A stretch of DNA of 64,000 nt from contig OX485809.1 in NCBI GenBank assembly GCA_950295325.1, positions 27,356,144 to 27,420,143 of the forward strand, given 5' to 3'. Each line of letters begins with the position of its first letter. The stretch's first letter is position 1. The translations under genes and the position numbers were made by a program. The stretch comes from Polytrichum commune (lineage: Eukaryota; Streptophyta; Polytrichopsida; Polytrichales; Polytrichaceae). The notes beneath the pieces are model-generated. The model searched no databases, was not told the DNA's origin, and saw only the letters and a list, made by a program, of their open reading frames with translations. Below, piece by piece: positions 10,517 to 21,809 of this stretch.

Positions 10517-12555
10517 TGTGAGCCCAAAAGGGTGCCCACATTTAGTCTTAGACCCTTGAAACGTTAGTTGATGCACTTTGAAGTAGCATGTTACTTCACA
10601 AAAATATAAAAAGAGTGAAATGTTAGTCTTAGAAGTACCATGTTGTAAGAGGCTAGGATGTGAGTTGTTATTGTGTTTTTACCTTCGGAAGGATTTGAGT
10701 GAATGAGGATAGGTAAGGAGAACTTGGATTGAGTAGTTAGTGAGTAGGCTAGTACAAATGGATGGAGACAACCAAAGTGACTCAAGAGGCAAGTGCATTC
10801 GAATTGGGATGAATGGAGGATCACATGGAGCGCACAAGTGGACCACCTCATCATGGCCACTTAATGGGGAAGGCCCAAGGAAGAATGCAAGGTGGAGGAT
10901 AAGCAAATTCTCAAAGCACCAATCAAATCACGAGTTAAGCATGGTGGTTTGAATTAAGTGGTGAGCGACGATTTGGGAAAGTAAGGGGAGAAAGTTATGG
11001 CGGCGGAAAGCGAAGGAGGCTAAGTTTGGGTTGAAGCATCCCAAGTTTGGTAAAGTGTGGTAGGTAGAAAGCCAAGGCTAGTTAAATGTTCGAATTAGGA
11101 TCCTTGTTGATCATTTGAGGGAGGAAGGCTTAGAAGATAGGATTGGCGCCTACTAAGTAGGAGGAAATCTCAAGGGCTTATCGTGAGCCTTGAGGGTGCT
11201 CACCCCCTCAAGCTTACTATATAATCCCTCATTCTTCCCTCACTCATCCTCTCTTTCCTTTGTGCTCCAAGGCACCCCACGAGTTATAAGTGTGGGTGTG
11301 GGAAGCCATATTGGAGCACATGTGTGTGCTTAGTTTTTAGTTTGAGAGCCAAGGCTTGTTAGCCTTGAAGAGGGCTTGACCTCTTGGTAGAATTAGTGTT
11401 GACGTGAAGGATTTTAAAGTTAATTCATGATTCCAATTTGTGGTACTTAAAGTTCATGTTTTGAATACACGTGGTTGCAAGTTCCATGTTTAAGAGTTGA
11501 GCACTTGATGTTGTGATGAGTGCAAAAATATACTTGTGTGGATTAGTTAGTCTTAGTGAAGTTAGGAAATTCTCTCTCCCCCTCTCCTCTCTACGATTTT
11601 AGGATTTTAGGATTAGAGAAGAATTGTGTGATTAGAAAGGGGTTGTTAGTAGAATTAGGGAAATTAGGTAGGAAGATTAGTTAAGGGCTTGAATAATTAG
11701 TGAGGTAGTTGGGGATTACAACTACAAAGTTGTGGGTTCATGAAGGAGCTGGGTTTATGAAGGAGCTGGGTTTGTTTAGTTAGAAAGTAAAGAGCTGGGT
11801 TTATGAAGGACCTGGGTTTGTTTAGTTAGAAGCTAAGGAGCTGGGTTCATGAAGGAGCTTAGTAAATAGCCTACCTAATTAGCTCATAGACAAGTAGTTA
11901 GTTACATTATGCTAGTGAGTGTTATGTGTGGCTTTCACAAGTAAATGTATTTGAGATTGACTATAGAGAATAGTGTTTTTTTTTACACTTGCATCCTCTC
12001 TTTAAAAATAAACCACGTGCACAAATTAATGGAGAATGTGGAGCACTCTCGCGATGGCAAGACAAAGGAAGCAAAGACCAAAGGTGCGAGGGAGAGATTG
12101 ACATAAGTCACATAAGTATTTCTTAATACTTAAAGGCTTATGTACGGTATGGAGACACCAAGTGAGACCTCTTATAGTAGCGATACGGAATACACAAGTG
12201 ATAGTTCAAGCGGTAGTATAGAGTCAACGGCACGGACTCCATTTAGGAGAGGGATATCCTTAAGGGCTTGTGTAGCTAAAGCGGCCGGATGGACGTTAGA
12301 AGCAAACAAAGACAAAATAGCACCCGAGCATAAGGAGGTTAAAATAACATAGTTAACTTGTGCATTCTCCACATACGTATTGAAATCGTACATTGAGTTG
12401 TTAAAAGTGAAATTCCAGTTAAATCCAAGACCACTTGAAGGGTGAACCTTGCACTATGGACTCATCCAAGTCCAAATCCAATACCGCGGAGGAATGTGAG
12501 CCCAAACCCACTACTCGGACTACGGACGCTTAAGGGTGGGGGGTTTGGCCTCACA
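10517..12555 (+). repeat. 5' LTR of the intact gypsy element
   Basis: It starts TGTGAGCCCAAAAGG and ends GGCCTCACA; the outermost bases form the short inverted repeat TGTGAG/CTCACA. It contains a TATA-like box at 11218-11225 and a run of GGAGCTGGGTTTATGAA-type tandem units at about 11745-11850. Short ORFs recur identically in the 3' LTR and are not supported as genes. Confidence 0.97.
11218..11225 (+). promoter_or_regulatory. TATA-like box in the gypsy LTR
   Basis: TATATAAT is followed by a pyrimidine-rich stretch (CCCTCATTCTTCCCTCACTC), a typical plant LTR promoter layout. Transcription would start about 30 bp downstream. The same sequence is at 20467-20474 in the 3' LTR. Inferred from position and sequence only. 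Confidence 0.5.
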
Positions 12556-12559
12556 TAAT

Positions 12560-12577
12560 TGGTGCGTCCGCCGGGAG
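12560..12577 (+). other. Candidate primer binding site
   Basis: TGGTGCGTCCGCCGGGAG begins four bases after the 5' LTR (spacer TAAT). It starts with TGG, as expected for pairing with a tRNA 3' CCA end, and resembles the TGGNGCCGTTGCCGGG sites of some plant gypsy elements. I cannot name the tRNA. Confidence 0.5.
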
Positions 12578-13464
12578 CGAAGCGGAAGGTAGTTACAAGA
12601 CTTGGAGGCGACTAGGAGACTTGGAGGCAACTAGGAAAAATTGGAGACACAAACTTGAGAGAAGGGAAGGAGCACCCGAAACTCGGTAAGTATTCTCTCT
12701 TTGGGTTACATTTGAATTCATTGTATTTCAACTATTCCTTGGAATGAATTGCATTGTCAATTACGCAAATTCATTTTTGAGGAAGGAGCGCGGCGAAGGT
12801 ACGTCCTCAACCTTTTTGGGGATTTGCTAAGAACTTAAAAGGAACCTATAACCGAGTAGCTCATTAAAACATTAGAGGGTAAATTCACCTTAGGACATTG
12901 AACTTTGACACTCACCTCGGGGTGAGTCTCAAAGTTTTGGGAGTTGTCATTTCATGCTCTAGATTAAATTAATATTTCACAAAGTTTATGGTGTTGTTAC
13001 ATTGAGTCACGATTGAGGGGAGTGCTAACTCACAGGGGGATGCGATTGCTCAAGGTATGTTTATTTCTTCAAAGTGAACTCATTAACTAATTAAGGAATG
13101 CCTTTTGTACTCGTGATTGTTGTTATCCGTTGTAGAGGGTAATTCCCGAATTGTGGATGGTGTGAGAAGTTGAAGGGTGAAGCCTCGACTTTTAACATAA
13201 TCTACTCGGAAGGTCACCCCCTCACAATCGGTATTGTGGTGAGTGTTAATTTGCGGGAAGGTGCGGAGGTGATGCTCCGACTTAACCAAAAAATTAACAT
13301 GAACATGCCTATCCCCTATTGGGATTCTTTCACCTAAGTGGGCTTGCAGGTTCTTTTCCTCACCTCCTAAAAAAATTATAACCACACCAAGACAAGTGAA
13401 AATATTAAGAGGGGAATTGCTAGGATTATGTGTGGTCAAGTGAGGGTCGATCGATTCTTATGGA

Positions 13465-16400
13465 ATGCAAGGTAGGACTCGCTCACAAAAACCAAGTTTG
13501 ATAGTAGGACTAGAGAAATCTACTCGAAAGAGGCGGTCCTCTAAAATCAGTGATAGATTAGAACAAGATAATGTTAGAATAGAGAGTTGTTTGAACGTCG
13601 AACCTAGGACTAGGTCAATTCTAAACACCTTAGAACTTGGAGCTCAACTTGAAGAGGAGATCACTCCCTCCAAATTGAGTGGTGAAACTTCTTCGGAAAA
13701 TTACACACTTAGAGAAGAATTCCCGGTAGAAGTTGATAGGGGATTGTTGAATAGTTCACCGGTCACCATGGCCGAGGAACGGGGGATGGATCCACCACCC
13801 ATACCCCCAATTCCGCCCAAACCTCCTATACCTCCAATAGACCCATTGGTTAGGCCAAGAGGCCTACCAATTGTGGTTCCACAAAATTTAGCGGCGATGG
13901 ATATGCCATCTCATCTCCCTAAATTTTATGGGACCAAGGATGAGGACCCCTCTCGGCACATGGAACGGTATATCGAACGGTTGGCTAGCTTCCTCATAAC
14001 CGACCCGGGTTATTGGTTAGTGTGGTTTCCTACCACTCTAGAGGGGGAAGCCTATGAATGGTATCGGGATCATGCCGAGGGACATTTTAGGGGATGGGAA
14101 CAATTACAAAGGGAGTTTCTTAACGAATTTAGGCCGGAAGTGGGTCAAAGTACCGCATTAAGGGCATTGTCGTCATTGAAGCAAGGAAGGGAGGAAGAAA
14201 TTTCGGCTTACATTAGGAGGTTTGATTTAGTGTGCACTAGATTTGTGGGTACCATGCTCAACGACGACACGCTAAAGCAATTTTTCATTCAAGGGTTTTT
14301 TAAGTCCGGAACTATTAGGGGTGTTCTAGAAAGGAATCCCTTGACCTTGGCGGATGCCAAGCGTGCGGCTAGAGATATTGAAAACTTGGATAAAGATCAC
14401 GAAAGGCTATGGAGAAGGGAGGATGAATTGATCCCACAATTCATCCCCATACGCCCTAGGGTGGTAGCGGTAGAACCCGCTAAGTATGAGAACCAAATTC
14501 CATATGCCATTGTGGACACCGGTCCCCGACCTTTAGCGGTTAGGGAACCGGCACCTCTTTTGGCACTACCGGCCCCTAGAACGGATCCACACTTGGAGGA
14601 GGTTGAGAGAAGACTAGGTGCTAGCCAACTAGGATTCCAAGAGGCTATGATAAAACAAATGCAAAGCCTCACGGATCAAATGTCATTAATGATCCGGAGT
14701 CAACAACCGGGGCCTCCACCCCCGGTTGAGTCGGGTAGGCATTCTTCCGGATTATGGTGTGTCCAATGTGGCCAACCGGGCCACACGCGTCAATTTTGTA
14801 GAAGTGGACAAAACCGTGACCAAAGAGGAAACGGTAACCCACCTCAACAAAATCAACGAGGTCAAGCGCCACCTCACTATGGAAATGGAAGCAATAGAGG
14901 ACCACAACCTAGAGGGCAAGGTGGCCAAAATTTAGAGAAGAAGGAATTTCATCCCTTTTGTGGAAGGTGGCACGCTCAAGGACAATGTTGGTCCGAAGGT
15001 CAAGAGTTTAATTGTAGCAATTGTGGAGGAAGTCATCCCTCGGATACGTGTCGCCAACCGGACAAAATAATTAATGTCCCTTACCCGGTGGCTAATCCAC
15101 AACAACAAGCAAGGGATAATATGCGAGGTGCTAGGCCACAAGGAGTACCGGCCAATGAACTTAGGCCACCTAACTTATACTATGACCATAGTAATGCTAG
15201 GCAAACTTTTCATCCACCGGCGGGCTTGCAAACTACAACTGGTTACATTCCAATACAAAATAGACAAGGAGTTCCACCTAATGGTAGTAACGGGAGACAA
15301 GCGCCTCCAACGGATCCGGGACCATCTAACTCCCAAGATGTTAGGTTCATGGATGGAGTGTTGGAGGCCACATGTGATGACATGCTTCCTCTCCCAACGA
15401 GAATTGGAGAGGAGCAAAGTCAATGGCCTCCTCACACCAATGCTATTACATATGAGTTAGTGAAGGGTAAGGGTGTGGTTGAAGAAGCACCTGCACTAGC
15501 GGTAACTACTAGGGCTAGGAGAGGGGATGCCCCGTTGGAGGTAAGAATAGGAGAGCAAGGAAATTACTCTTCGGATGAAGAGATTAATCTCTCCGAGTTG
15601 GATAGGGTAGCTAGAAGAGCTACTAAGGATGTGGAGAGGGAAAATATAATTTTACAAGATAGGGAGAGGACTAATGCGGTACATGACTTGGATAATAGCG
15701 ATGTGGGTGAATGGGAAGGACCGGGGGTTCCCGTAGACGAATTCGACGTAGTGGGTAATTCTAAGGTGGAAAGATCTACCGGGTACGACTTGTGGGCGGA
15801 CCTTAGTACACTCAAGGCGGATATTACTTTCGGCCAACTATTGGAAATTTCACCCACGGCAAGGAAAACATTAAAGGAGGGAATGCCGATACACAAGAGG
15901 ATGAGGAAGGTGAAAGCTAAAATAGCCGCTAGGATCCAATCACAAGGTGGAAGAGACGTGAAAGCTATAGAAATAGAAGTTGTTATAGTAGATAAGGTGG
16001 TTCCTAATGTGCTAGTCGACGGAGGGAGTAGTCTAAATATACTACCGGAGGATACTATGAAAAAATTGGGACTTGGACTCACGGGGCCTTCACCTTTGGT
16101 CATAAATATGGCAAATCAAAGTTCGACTACGCCTTTGGGGATGATCAAGGATTGTAGAATGACTACGGGAGGTGAGGAGTACTTGGTCACCTTCCATGTC
16201 ATTAAAATGCACTCCAACAAGGACACCTTCCCCATTTTGCTAGGTAGGCCTTGGTTGCGGATGGCGAATGCTATGGTCAATTGGGGTGGACCTAAACCAT
16301 CCATCACTTATGGTCCGGAGGGTAATAGGGTCATAGTGTCCATTGGTTCATTAGAAGGATGGATGAAGAAGGAGATGTATTTGCCATTGGAGAAGGAAAT

Positions 16401-19400
16401 TGATGACTTAAACGAGAATGAGATTGGCAAGGCATTGGTGGGAGTCGTCCATCCCGAAGGTCAAAGGGTTGTTATAGATTCGGGCTCGGGAAGTCTAGGT
16501 CCTAATTTTTACAATTATGGGGATAATGGGGATTATGCCCAATGGCTAAGGGAGTACCCCGAGTCCGAGGTTGATGTAATGGTTACATTTCACCAAGTAG
16601 GCTTAGGGAGTGAATTTCCTAGTGTTAGTTTAGGAGAGGGCTCATTGTTGGAGCCATGTGAGGTGCTCACCGAGGAAGAGTGGGTTAGCGGTGGGTTAAC
16701 ACCTTGGGTAGATGACGTGGAAGAGGGTGAGGTTAGTTTAATTCATGTAGATGGGACTCAAGAGGAGGATGTGATTATTGAGTCATCGAAATTGGAGGAG
16801 CCTTTACATTTCAAGACCACGTCTACGGGGATAGTTGTAGGTCAAGATGTGAAAGATTACCCCAATGTGCCTTCCGATTGGTATCGGAACAAAGAGGAAC
16901 AAGCACATGTGTCGGAAGCGGATTGGCGGTACGTGGATGTGAAATTAAAGAATGGAAAAACCCGACAAATGAAGATGGGCTCCAAATTGGGGGAGAAAGA
17001 GGTTAGGGAGTATAGCAATTTGGTGGATGAGTTTAGTGATACTTTTGCATGGTCCTACGATGAGCTTAAGGGAATTCCTAGGGAAATGGTAGAGCACCGG
17101 ATTCCTTTAATTCCGGGGGCGAGGCCAATTAGACAAAAGGAGAGGAGGATGAATCCTCAATTGCAATTGTTGGTGAAAGCGGAATTGGAAAGGTTATTGA
17201 AGGCCGGGTTTATCAAGCCGGTGGAAATCACGGATTGGGTTTCTCCTATGGTCTTAGTGAAGAAAAAAAATGGGAAATTAAGGGTTTGTGTCGACTATAG
17301 GAAATTGAATTCGTGCACACAAAAGGATCACTTCCCCTTACCTTTTATCACCTTGTTGCTTGAGGAGGTTGGAGGTCATTCGCGATATACCTTTATGGAT
17401 GGGTATGCGGGTTATAATCAAATTTCCATAGCCCTCCAAGATATCCATAAAACGGCTTTTACTACACCTTGGGGTACTTTTGTGTGGGTAGTGATGCCAT
17501 TTGGGTTATGTAATGCCCCGGCTACTTTCCAACGATTAGTAATGTATATCTTCACCGACTTGTTGTTCAAATCCATGACCGTCTTTGTGGACGATTTTAG
17601 CACACAAAGTAATGTGGATGATCACCTACATTGTGTTAGGGAGGCATTGGTTAGGTGTAGGAAGATGAGGTTAGCATTGAACCCGGATAAGACATTTTTG
17701 GGAGTGAATAAGGGAGTGTTGTTGGGTTATGTTGTTAGTGAGAAAGGTAGAGAACCCGATCCGGATAAGATTGCGGCCATAAGCGACTTGGCAACTCCAA
17801 CCAATTCCAAGGGGATCTCTAAGTTGTTAGGACATGTGGGATGGTACCGGGAACTTATTCCTAATTTTTCAAAGATAGCGGTGCCCATTACCCATTTGCT
17901 CAAAAAGGATGTCAAATTCGAGTGGACGGATGCTTGTCAAAAAGCCTTTGAGGAATTGCGGGATAGGTTGAGCACCTATCCGGTGTTGATACCACCCAAT
18001 TGGGGTAAACCTTTTCACGTCTATTGTGATGCTAGTAATGTGGCAATAGGGAGTGCGCTTTGTCAAGCAACGGGAGAAAAAGAGAAGGATCAACCTATAG
18101 CTTATGCGAGTAAGCAATTGACCCCCGCCGAAAGAAACTACTCTACAACGGAGAGGGAGTGCCTAGCCATGGTGTTTTCCGTTAAAAAGTTTAGGCATTA
18201 CCTCATGTGCAACCCGGTTGTATTTTTTGTTGACCACATGGCTATCAAGTATCTAATTAACAAGGCGGAGTTAAGTGGTAGGTTAGCTAGGTGGGTTTTG
18301 TTATTAGAAGAATTCGACTACACGGTGGAATATAAACCGGGTCGTATGCATTTACAAGCGGACCACTTGTCTAGGTTGTCGGAGGAGATAGGAAAAAATC
18401 CGGTAAATGATATGTTAGTAGATGATAGCCTCTTTGTGGTCACTTCTACACCGGAGTGGTATGCGGGCATAGTGGAATTTCTAACAACCCACAAGTTGCC
18501 CAAAGAGTGGACAAAAGAAGAGAGAAGGAAGGTGAGGGTAAATAGTAGGCAATTTGTTGTAGTGGGCCATAGGTTGTTTAGAAGGGGGTCCGATGGTATT
18601 TTACGACGATGCGTGTCAAAAACGGAGGTTGAAGCGATTTTAATCGCTTGCCACGATAGCGCTTGCGGCGGTCACTTCTCGGGTCAACTCACCGGGCAAA
18701 AAATACTTAGAGCGGGCTACTTTTGGCCTACACTATTTAAGGACGCCCATGACTATGTAAGGAAATGCGACGCTTGCCAACGGTATGCCCGAGACGACCT
18801 TAGAATGGAGATGCCTTTACATGTATCATTACCCTTAATTCCTTTCGAAAAATGGGGCATCGACTATGTGGGTGAGGTCCATCCCCAATCTTCAAAAGGA
18901 ATGAAATATATTGTGGTGGCAACCGAGTACCTCACCAAGTGGGCGGAAGCCAAAGCGGTGAAGACCGACACGGCGGAACACGCGGCAACATTTATGTACG
19001 AAAACATAATTTCGCGGTTCGGGGTGCCGAAGATCCTAGTAAGCGATAGGGGTACTCACTTTTTGAATGACTTGATTCGAGAGATGACAGAGAAATTTAA
19101 AATTGATCACCGGAAGACTACTCCCTACCACCCACAAACCAATGGACAAACGGAAAGGGTTAACGGAATTTTGGTGAGTATACTACGCAAGACGGTTATA
19201 GACTCGAAGCGGGATTGGGATACGAAACTAACGGCGGCACTTTGGGCATACCGTACAACCTATAAGGTAACTACGCGTGCTACACCATTTTCCTTAGTCT
19301 ATGGTCTTGAAGCGACACTACCAATCGAATATGAAGTCGAGTCACTTAGGGTGGCCGTGAGTACGAGACTTACCGAAAGTCAATCCTTACGAAATCGACT

Positions 19401-19704
19401 AACCGATTTGGAAGCACTTGACGAAGGGAGGAGAATGGCGGCTCAACATATTGAGGCAATCCAAAGAAGGAGAAAGATTACTTTCGACAAACGACATAAG
19501 AGAAGGGCCCTAACACCGGGAATGATGGTCATGATTCAAGACGCACGAAAGCTTGAATTTCCGGCGAAATTCAATGCGGTATGGTTAGGACCTTACCTTG
19601 TCTATGAGGTCTTTCCTAATAATTCAATTCAATTGGAAACGTTGAATGGTGAGCTCTTTCCTACCCGTACATCGGGAAGTAGATGTAAGGAGTACCGAGC
19701 TTGA
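13465..19704 (+). CDS. Gag-Pro-Pol polyprotein of the Ty3/gypsy element
   Basis: One uninterrupted 2079-residue frame encodes everything for reverse transcription and integration. Domains in order: retrotransposon gag (about 150-330), a CCHC zinc knuckle (C432, C435, H440, C445) with a second C-rich motif after it, and an aspartic protease with DGGSS at D852. These are followed by reverse transcriptase (about 1219-1400, with FVDD at 1374-1377 in place of YxDD) and RNase H (YCDAS, D1522). The integrase has an HHCC finger (H about 1730; C1768, C1771) and catalytic D1800, D1861 and E1897, a D-X60-D-X35-E spacing. No chromodomain follows; the protein ends shortly after a GPYLVYEVF motif. All key residues seen are intact, so the element may be competent. 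The ATG at 13465 is the first in this frame and gives the full gag. Confidence 0.97.
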   Translation: MQGRTRSQKPSLIVGLEKSTRKRRSSKISDRLEQDNVRIESCLNVEPRTRSILNTLELGAQLEEEITPSKLSGETSSENYTLREEFPVEVDRGLLNSSPVTMAEERGMDPPPIPPIPPKPPIPPIDPLVRPRGLPIVVPQNLAAMDMPSHLPKFYGTKDEDPSRHMERYIERLASFLITDPGYWLVWFPTTLEGEAYEWYRDHAEGHFRGWEQLQREFLNEFRPEVGQSTALRALSSLKQGREEEISAYIRRFDLVCTRFVGTMLNDDTLKQFFIQGFFKSGTIRGVLERNPLTLADAKRAARDIENLDKDHERLWRREDELIPQFIPIRPRVVAVEPAKYENQIPYAIVDTGPRPLAVREPAPLLALPAPRTDPHLEEVERRLGASQLGFQEAMIKQMQSLTDQMSLMIRSQQPGPPPPVESGRHSSGLWCVQCGQPGHTRQFCRSGQNRDQRGNGNPPQQNQRGQAPPHYGNGSNRGPQPRGQGGQNLEKKEFHPFCGRWHAQGQCWSEGQEFNCSNCGGSHPSDTCRQPDKIINVPYPVANPQQQARDNMRGARPQGVPANELRPPNLYYDHSNARQTFHPPAGLQTTTGYIPIQNRQGVPPNGSNGRQAPPTDPGPSNSQDVRFMDGVLEATCDDMLPLPTRIGEEQSQWPPHTNAITYELVKGKGVVEEAPALAVTTRARRGDAPLEVRIGEQGNYSSDEEINLSELDRVARRATKDVERENIILQDRERTNAVHDLDNSDVGEWEGPGVPVDEFDVVGNSKVERSTGYDLWADLSTLKADITFGQLLEISPTARKTLKEGMPIHKRMRKVKAKIAARIQSQGGRDVKAIEIEVVIVDKVVPNVLVDGGSSLNILPEDTMKKLGLGLTGPSPLVINMANQSSTTPLGMIKDCRMTTGGEEYLVTFHVIKMHSNKDTFPILLGRPWLRMANAMVNWGGPKPSITYGPEGNRVIVSIGSLEGWMKKEMYLPLEKEIDDLNENEIGKALVGVVHPEGQRVVIDSGSGSLGPNFYNYGDNGDYAQWLREYPESEVDVMVTFHQVGLGSEFPSVSLGEGSLLEPCEVLTEEEWVSGGLTPWVDDVEEGEVSLIHVDGTQEEDVIIESSKLEEPLHFKTTSTGIVVGQDVKDYPNVPSDWYRNKEEQAHVSEADWRYVDVKLKNGKTRQMKMGSKLGEKEVREYSNLVDEFSDTFAWSYDELKGIPREMVEHRIPLIPGARPIRQKERRMNPQLQLLVKAELERLLKAGFIKPVEITDWVSPMVLVKKKNGKLRVCVDYRKLNSCTQKDHFPLPFITLLLEEVGGHSRYTFMDGYAGYNQISIALQDIHKTAFTTPWGTFVWVVMPFGLCNAPATFQRLVMYIFTDLLFKSMTVFVDDFSTQSNVDDHLHCVREALVRCRKMRLALNPDKTFLGVNKGVLLGYVVSEKGREPDPDKIAAISDLATPTNSKGISKLLGHVGWYRELIPNFSKIAVPITHLLKKDVKFEWTDACQKAFEELRDRLSTYPVLIPPNWGKPFHVYCDASNVAIGSALCQATGEKEKDQPIAYASKQLTPAERNYSTTERECLAMVFSVKKFRHYLMCNPVVFFVDHMAIKYLINKAELSGRLARWVLLLEEFDYTVEYKPGRMHLQADHLSRLSEEIGKNPVNDMLVDDSLFVVTSTPEWYAGIVEFLTTHKLPKEWTKEERRKVRVNSRQFVVVGHRLFRRGSDGILRRCVSKTEVEAILIACHDSACGGHFSGQLTGQKILRAGYFWPTLFKDAHDYVRKCDACQRYARDDLRMEMPLHVSLPLIPFEKWGIDYVGEVHPQSSKGMKYIVVATEYLTKWAEAKAVKTDTAEHAATFMYENIISRFGVPKILVSDRGTHFLNDLIREMTEKFKIDHRKTTPYHPQTNGQTERVNGILVSILRKTVIDSKRDWDTKLTAALWAYRTTYKVTTRATPFSLVYGLEATLPIEYEVESLRVAVSTRLTESQSLRNRLTDLEALDEGRRMAAQHIEAIQRRRKITFDKRHKRRALTPGMMVMIQDARKLEFPAKFNAVWLGPYLVYEVFPNNSIQLETLNGELFPTRTSGSRCKEYRA

Positions 19705-19765
19705 CTAGGCAACTTACCCTTGGAGCAAGAGATGTTTGGATTCATCCCCCGATGGTCGCCAATTA

Positions 19766-21804
19766 TGTGAGCCCAAAAGGGTGCCCACATTTAGTCTTAG
19801 ACCCTTGAAACGTTAGTTGATGCACTTTGAAGTAGCATGTTACTTCACAAAAATATAAAAAGAGTGAAATGTTAGTCTTAGAAGTACCATGTTGTAAGAG
19901 GCTAGGATGTGAGTTGTTATTGTGTTTTTACCTTCGGAAGGATTTGAGTGAATGAGGATAGGTAAGGAGAACTTGGATTGAGTAGTTAGTGAGTAGGCTA
20001 GTACAAATGGATGGAGACAACCAAAGTGACTCAAGAGGCAAGTGCATTCGAATTGGGATGAATGGAGGATCACATGGAGCGCACAAGTGGACCACCTCAT
20101 CATGGCCACTTAATGGGGAAGGCCCAAGGAAGAATGCAAGGTGGAGGATAAGCAAATTCTCAAAGCACCAATCAAATCACGAGTTAAGCATGGTGGTTTG
20201 AATTAAGTGGTGAGCGACGATTTGGGAAAGTAAGGGGAGAAAGTTATGGCGGCGGAAAGCGAAGGAGGCTAAGTTTGGGTTGAAGCATCCCAAGTTTGGT
20301 AAAGTGTGGTAGGTAGAAAGCCAAGGCTAGTTAAATGTTCGAATTAGGATCCTTGTTGATCATTTGAGGGAGGAAGGCTTAGAAGATAGGATTGGCGCCT
20401 ACTAAGTAGGAGGAAATCTCAAGGGCTTATCGTGAGCCTTGAGGGTGCTCACCCCCTCAAGCTTACTATATAATCCCTCATTCTTCCCTCACTCATCCTC
20501 TCTTTCCTTTGTGCTCCAAGGCACCCCACGAGTTATAAGTGTGGGTGTGGGAAGCCATATTGGAGCACATGTGTGTGCTTAGTTTTTAGTTTGAGAGCCA
20601 AGGCTTGTTAGCCTTGAAGAGGGCTTGACCTCTTGGTAGAATTAGTGTTGACGTGAAGGATTTTAAAGTTAATTCATGATTCCAATTTGTGGTACTTAAA
20701 GTTCATGTTTTGAATACACGTGGTTGCAAGTTCCATGTTTAAGAGTTGAGCACTTGATGTTGTGATGAGTGCAAAAATATACTTGTGTGGATTAGTTAGT
20801 CTTAGTGAAGTTAGGAAATTCTCTCTCCCCCTCTCCTCTCTACGATTTTAGGATTTTAGGATTAGAGAAGAATTGTGTGATTAGAAAGGGGTTGTTAGTA
20901 GAATTAGGGAAATTAGGTAGGAAGATTAGTTAAGGGCTTGAATAATTAGTGAGGTAGTTGGGGATTACAACTACAAAGTTGTGGGTTCATGAAGGAGCTG
21001 GGTTTATGAAGGAGCTGGGTTTGTTTAGTTAGAAAGTAAAGAGCTGGGTTTATGAAGGACCTGGGTTTGTTTAGTTAGAAGCTAAGGAGCTGGGTTCATG
21101 AAGGAGCTTAGTAAATAGCCTACCTAATTAGCTCATAGACAAGTAGTTAGTTACATTATGCTAGTGAGTGTTATGTGTGGCTTTCACAAGTAAATGTATT
21201 TGAGATTGACTATAGAGAATAGTGTTTTTTTTTACACTTGCATCCTCTCTTTAAAAATAAACCACGTGCACAAATTAATGGAGAATGTGGAGCACTCTCG
21301 CGATGGCAAGACAAAGGAAGCAAAGACCAAAGGTGCGAGGGAGAGATTGACATAAGTCACATAAGTATTTCTTAATACTTAAAGGCTTATGTACGGTATG
21401 GAGACACCAAGTGAGACCTCTTATAGTAGCGATACGGAATACACAAGTGATAGTTCAAGCGGTAGTATAGAGTCAACGGCACGGACTCCATTTAGGAGAG
21501 GGATATCCTTAAGGGCTTGTGTAGCTAAAGCGGCCGGATGGACGTTAGAAGCAAACAAAGACAAAATAGCACCCGAGCATAAGGAGGTTAAAATAACATA
21601 GTTAACTTGTGCATTCTCCACATACGTATTGAAATCGTACATTGAGTTGTTAAAAGTGAAATTCCAGTTAAATCCAAGACCACTTGAAGGGTGAACCTTG
21701 CACTATGGACTCATCCAAGTCCAAATCCAATACCGCGGAGGAATGTGAGCCCAAACCCACTACTCGGACTACGGACGCTTAAGGGTGGGGGGTTTGGCCT
21801 CACA
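19766..21804 (+). repeat. 3' LTR of the intact gypsy element
   Basis: It has the same length and apparently the same sequence as 10517-12555. It is preceded by GTCGCCAATTA rather than by a clear polypurine tract, which is unusual. Confidence 0.97.
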
Positions 21805-21809
21805 CCAAT

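Larger units (their letters stand above)
10517..21804 (+). mobile_element. Complete Ty3/gypsy LTR retrotransposon, 11.3 kb
   Basis: Two 2039-bp LTRs (10517-12555 and 19766-21804) flank a single gag-pol ORF. The 5-bp target duplication CCAAT is at 10512-10516 and 21805-21809. The LTRs lie at a constant offset of 9249 and I found no difference between them by eye, so insertion is recent. The ORF has no chromodomain after the integrase, and its integrase end (ATPFSLVYGLEATLPIEYEVE) resembles non-chromovirus lineages such as Tat-like elements. It inserted between the divergent CACTA genes. Confidence 0.97.

Noticed and set aside
10591..12393. Paired ORFs in the gypsy LTRs (10591-10952, 12140-12393 and their 3' copies)
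   Set aside because: They are identical because the LTRs are identical; no domain or coding pattern is visible.
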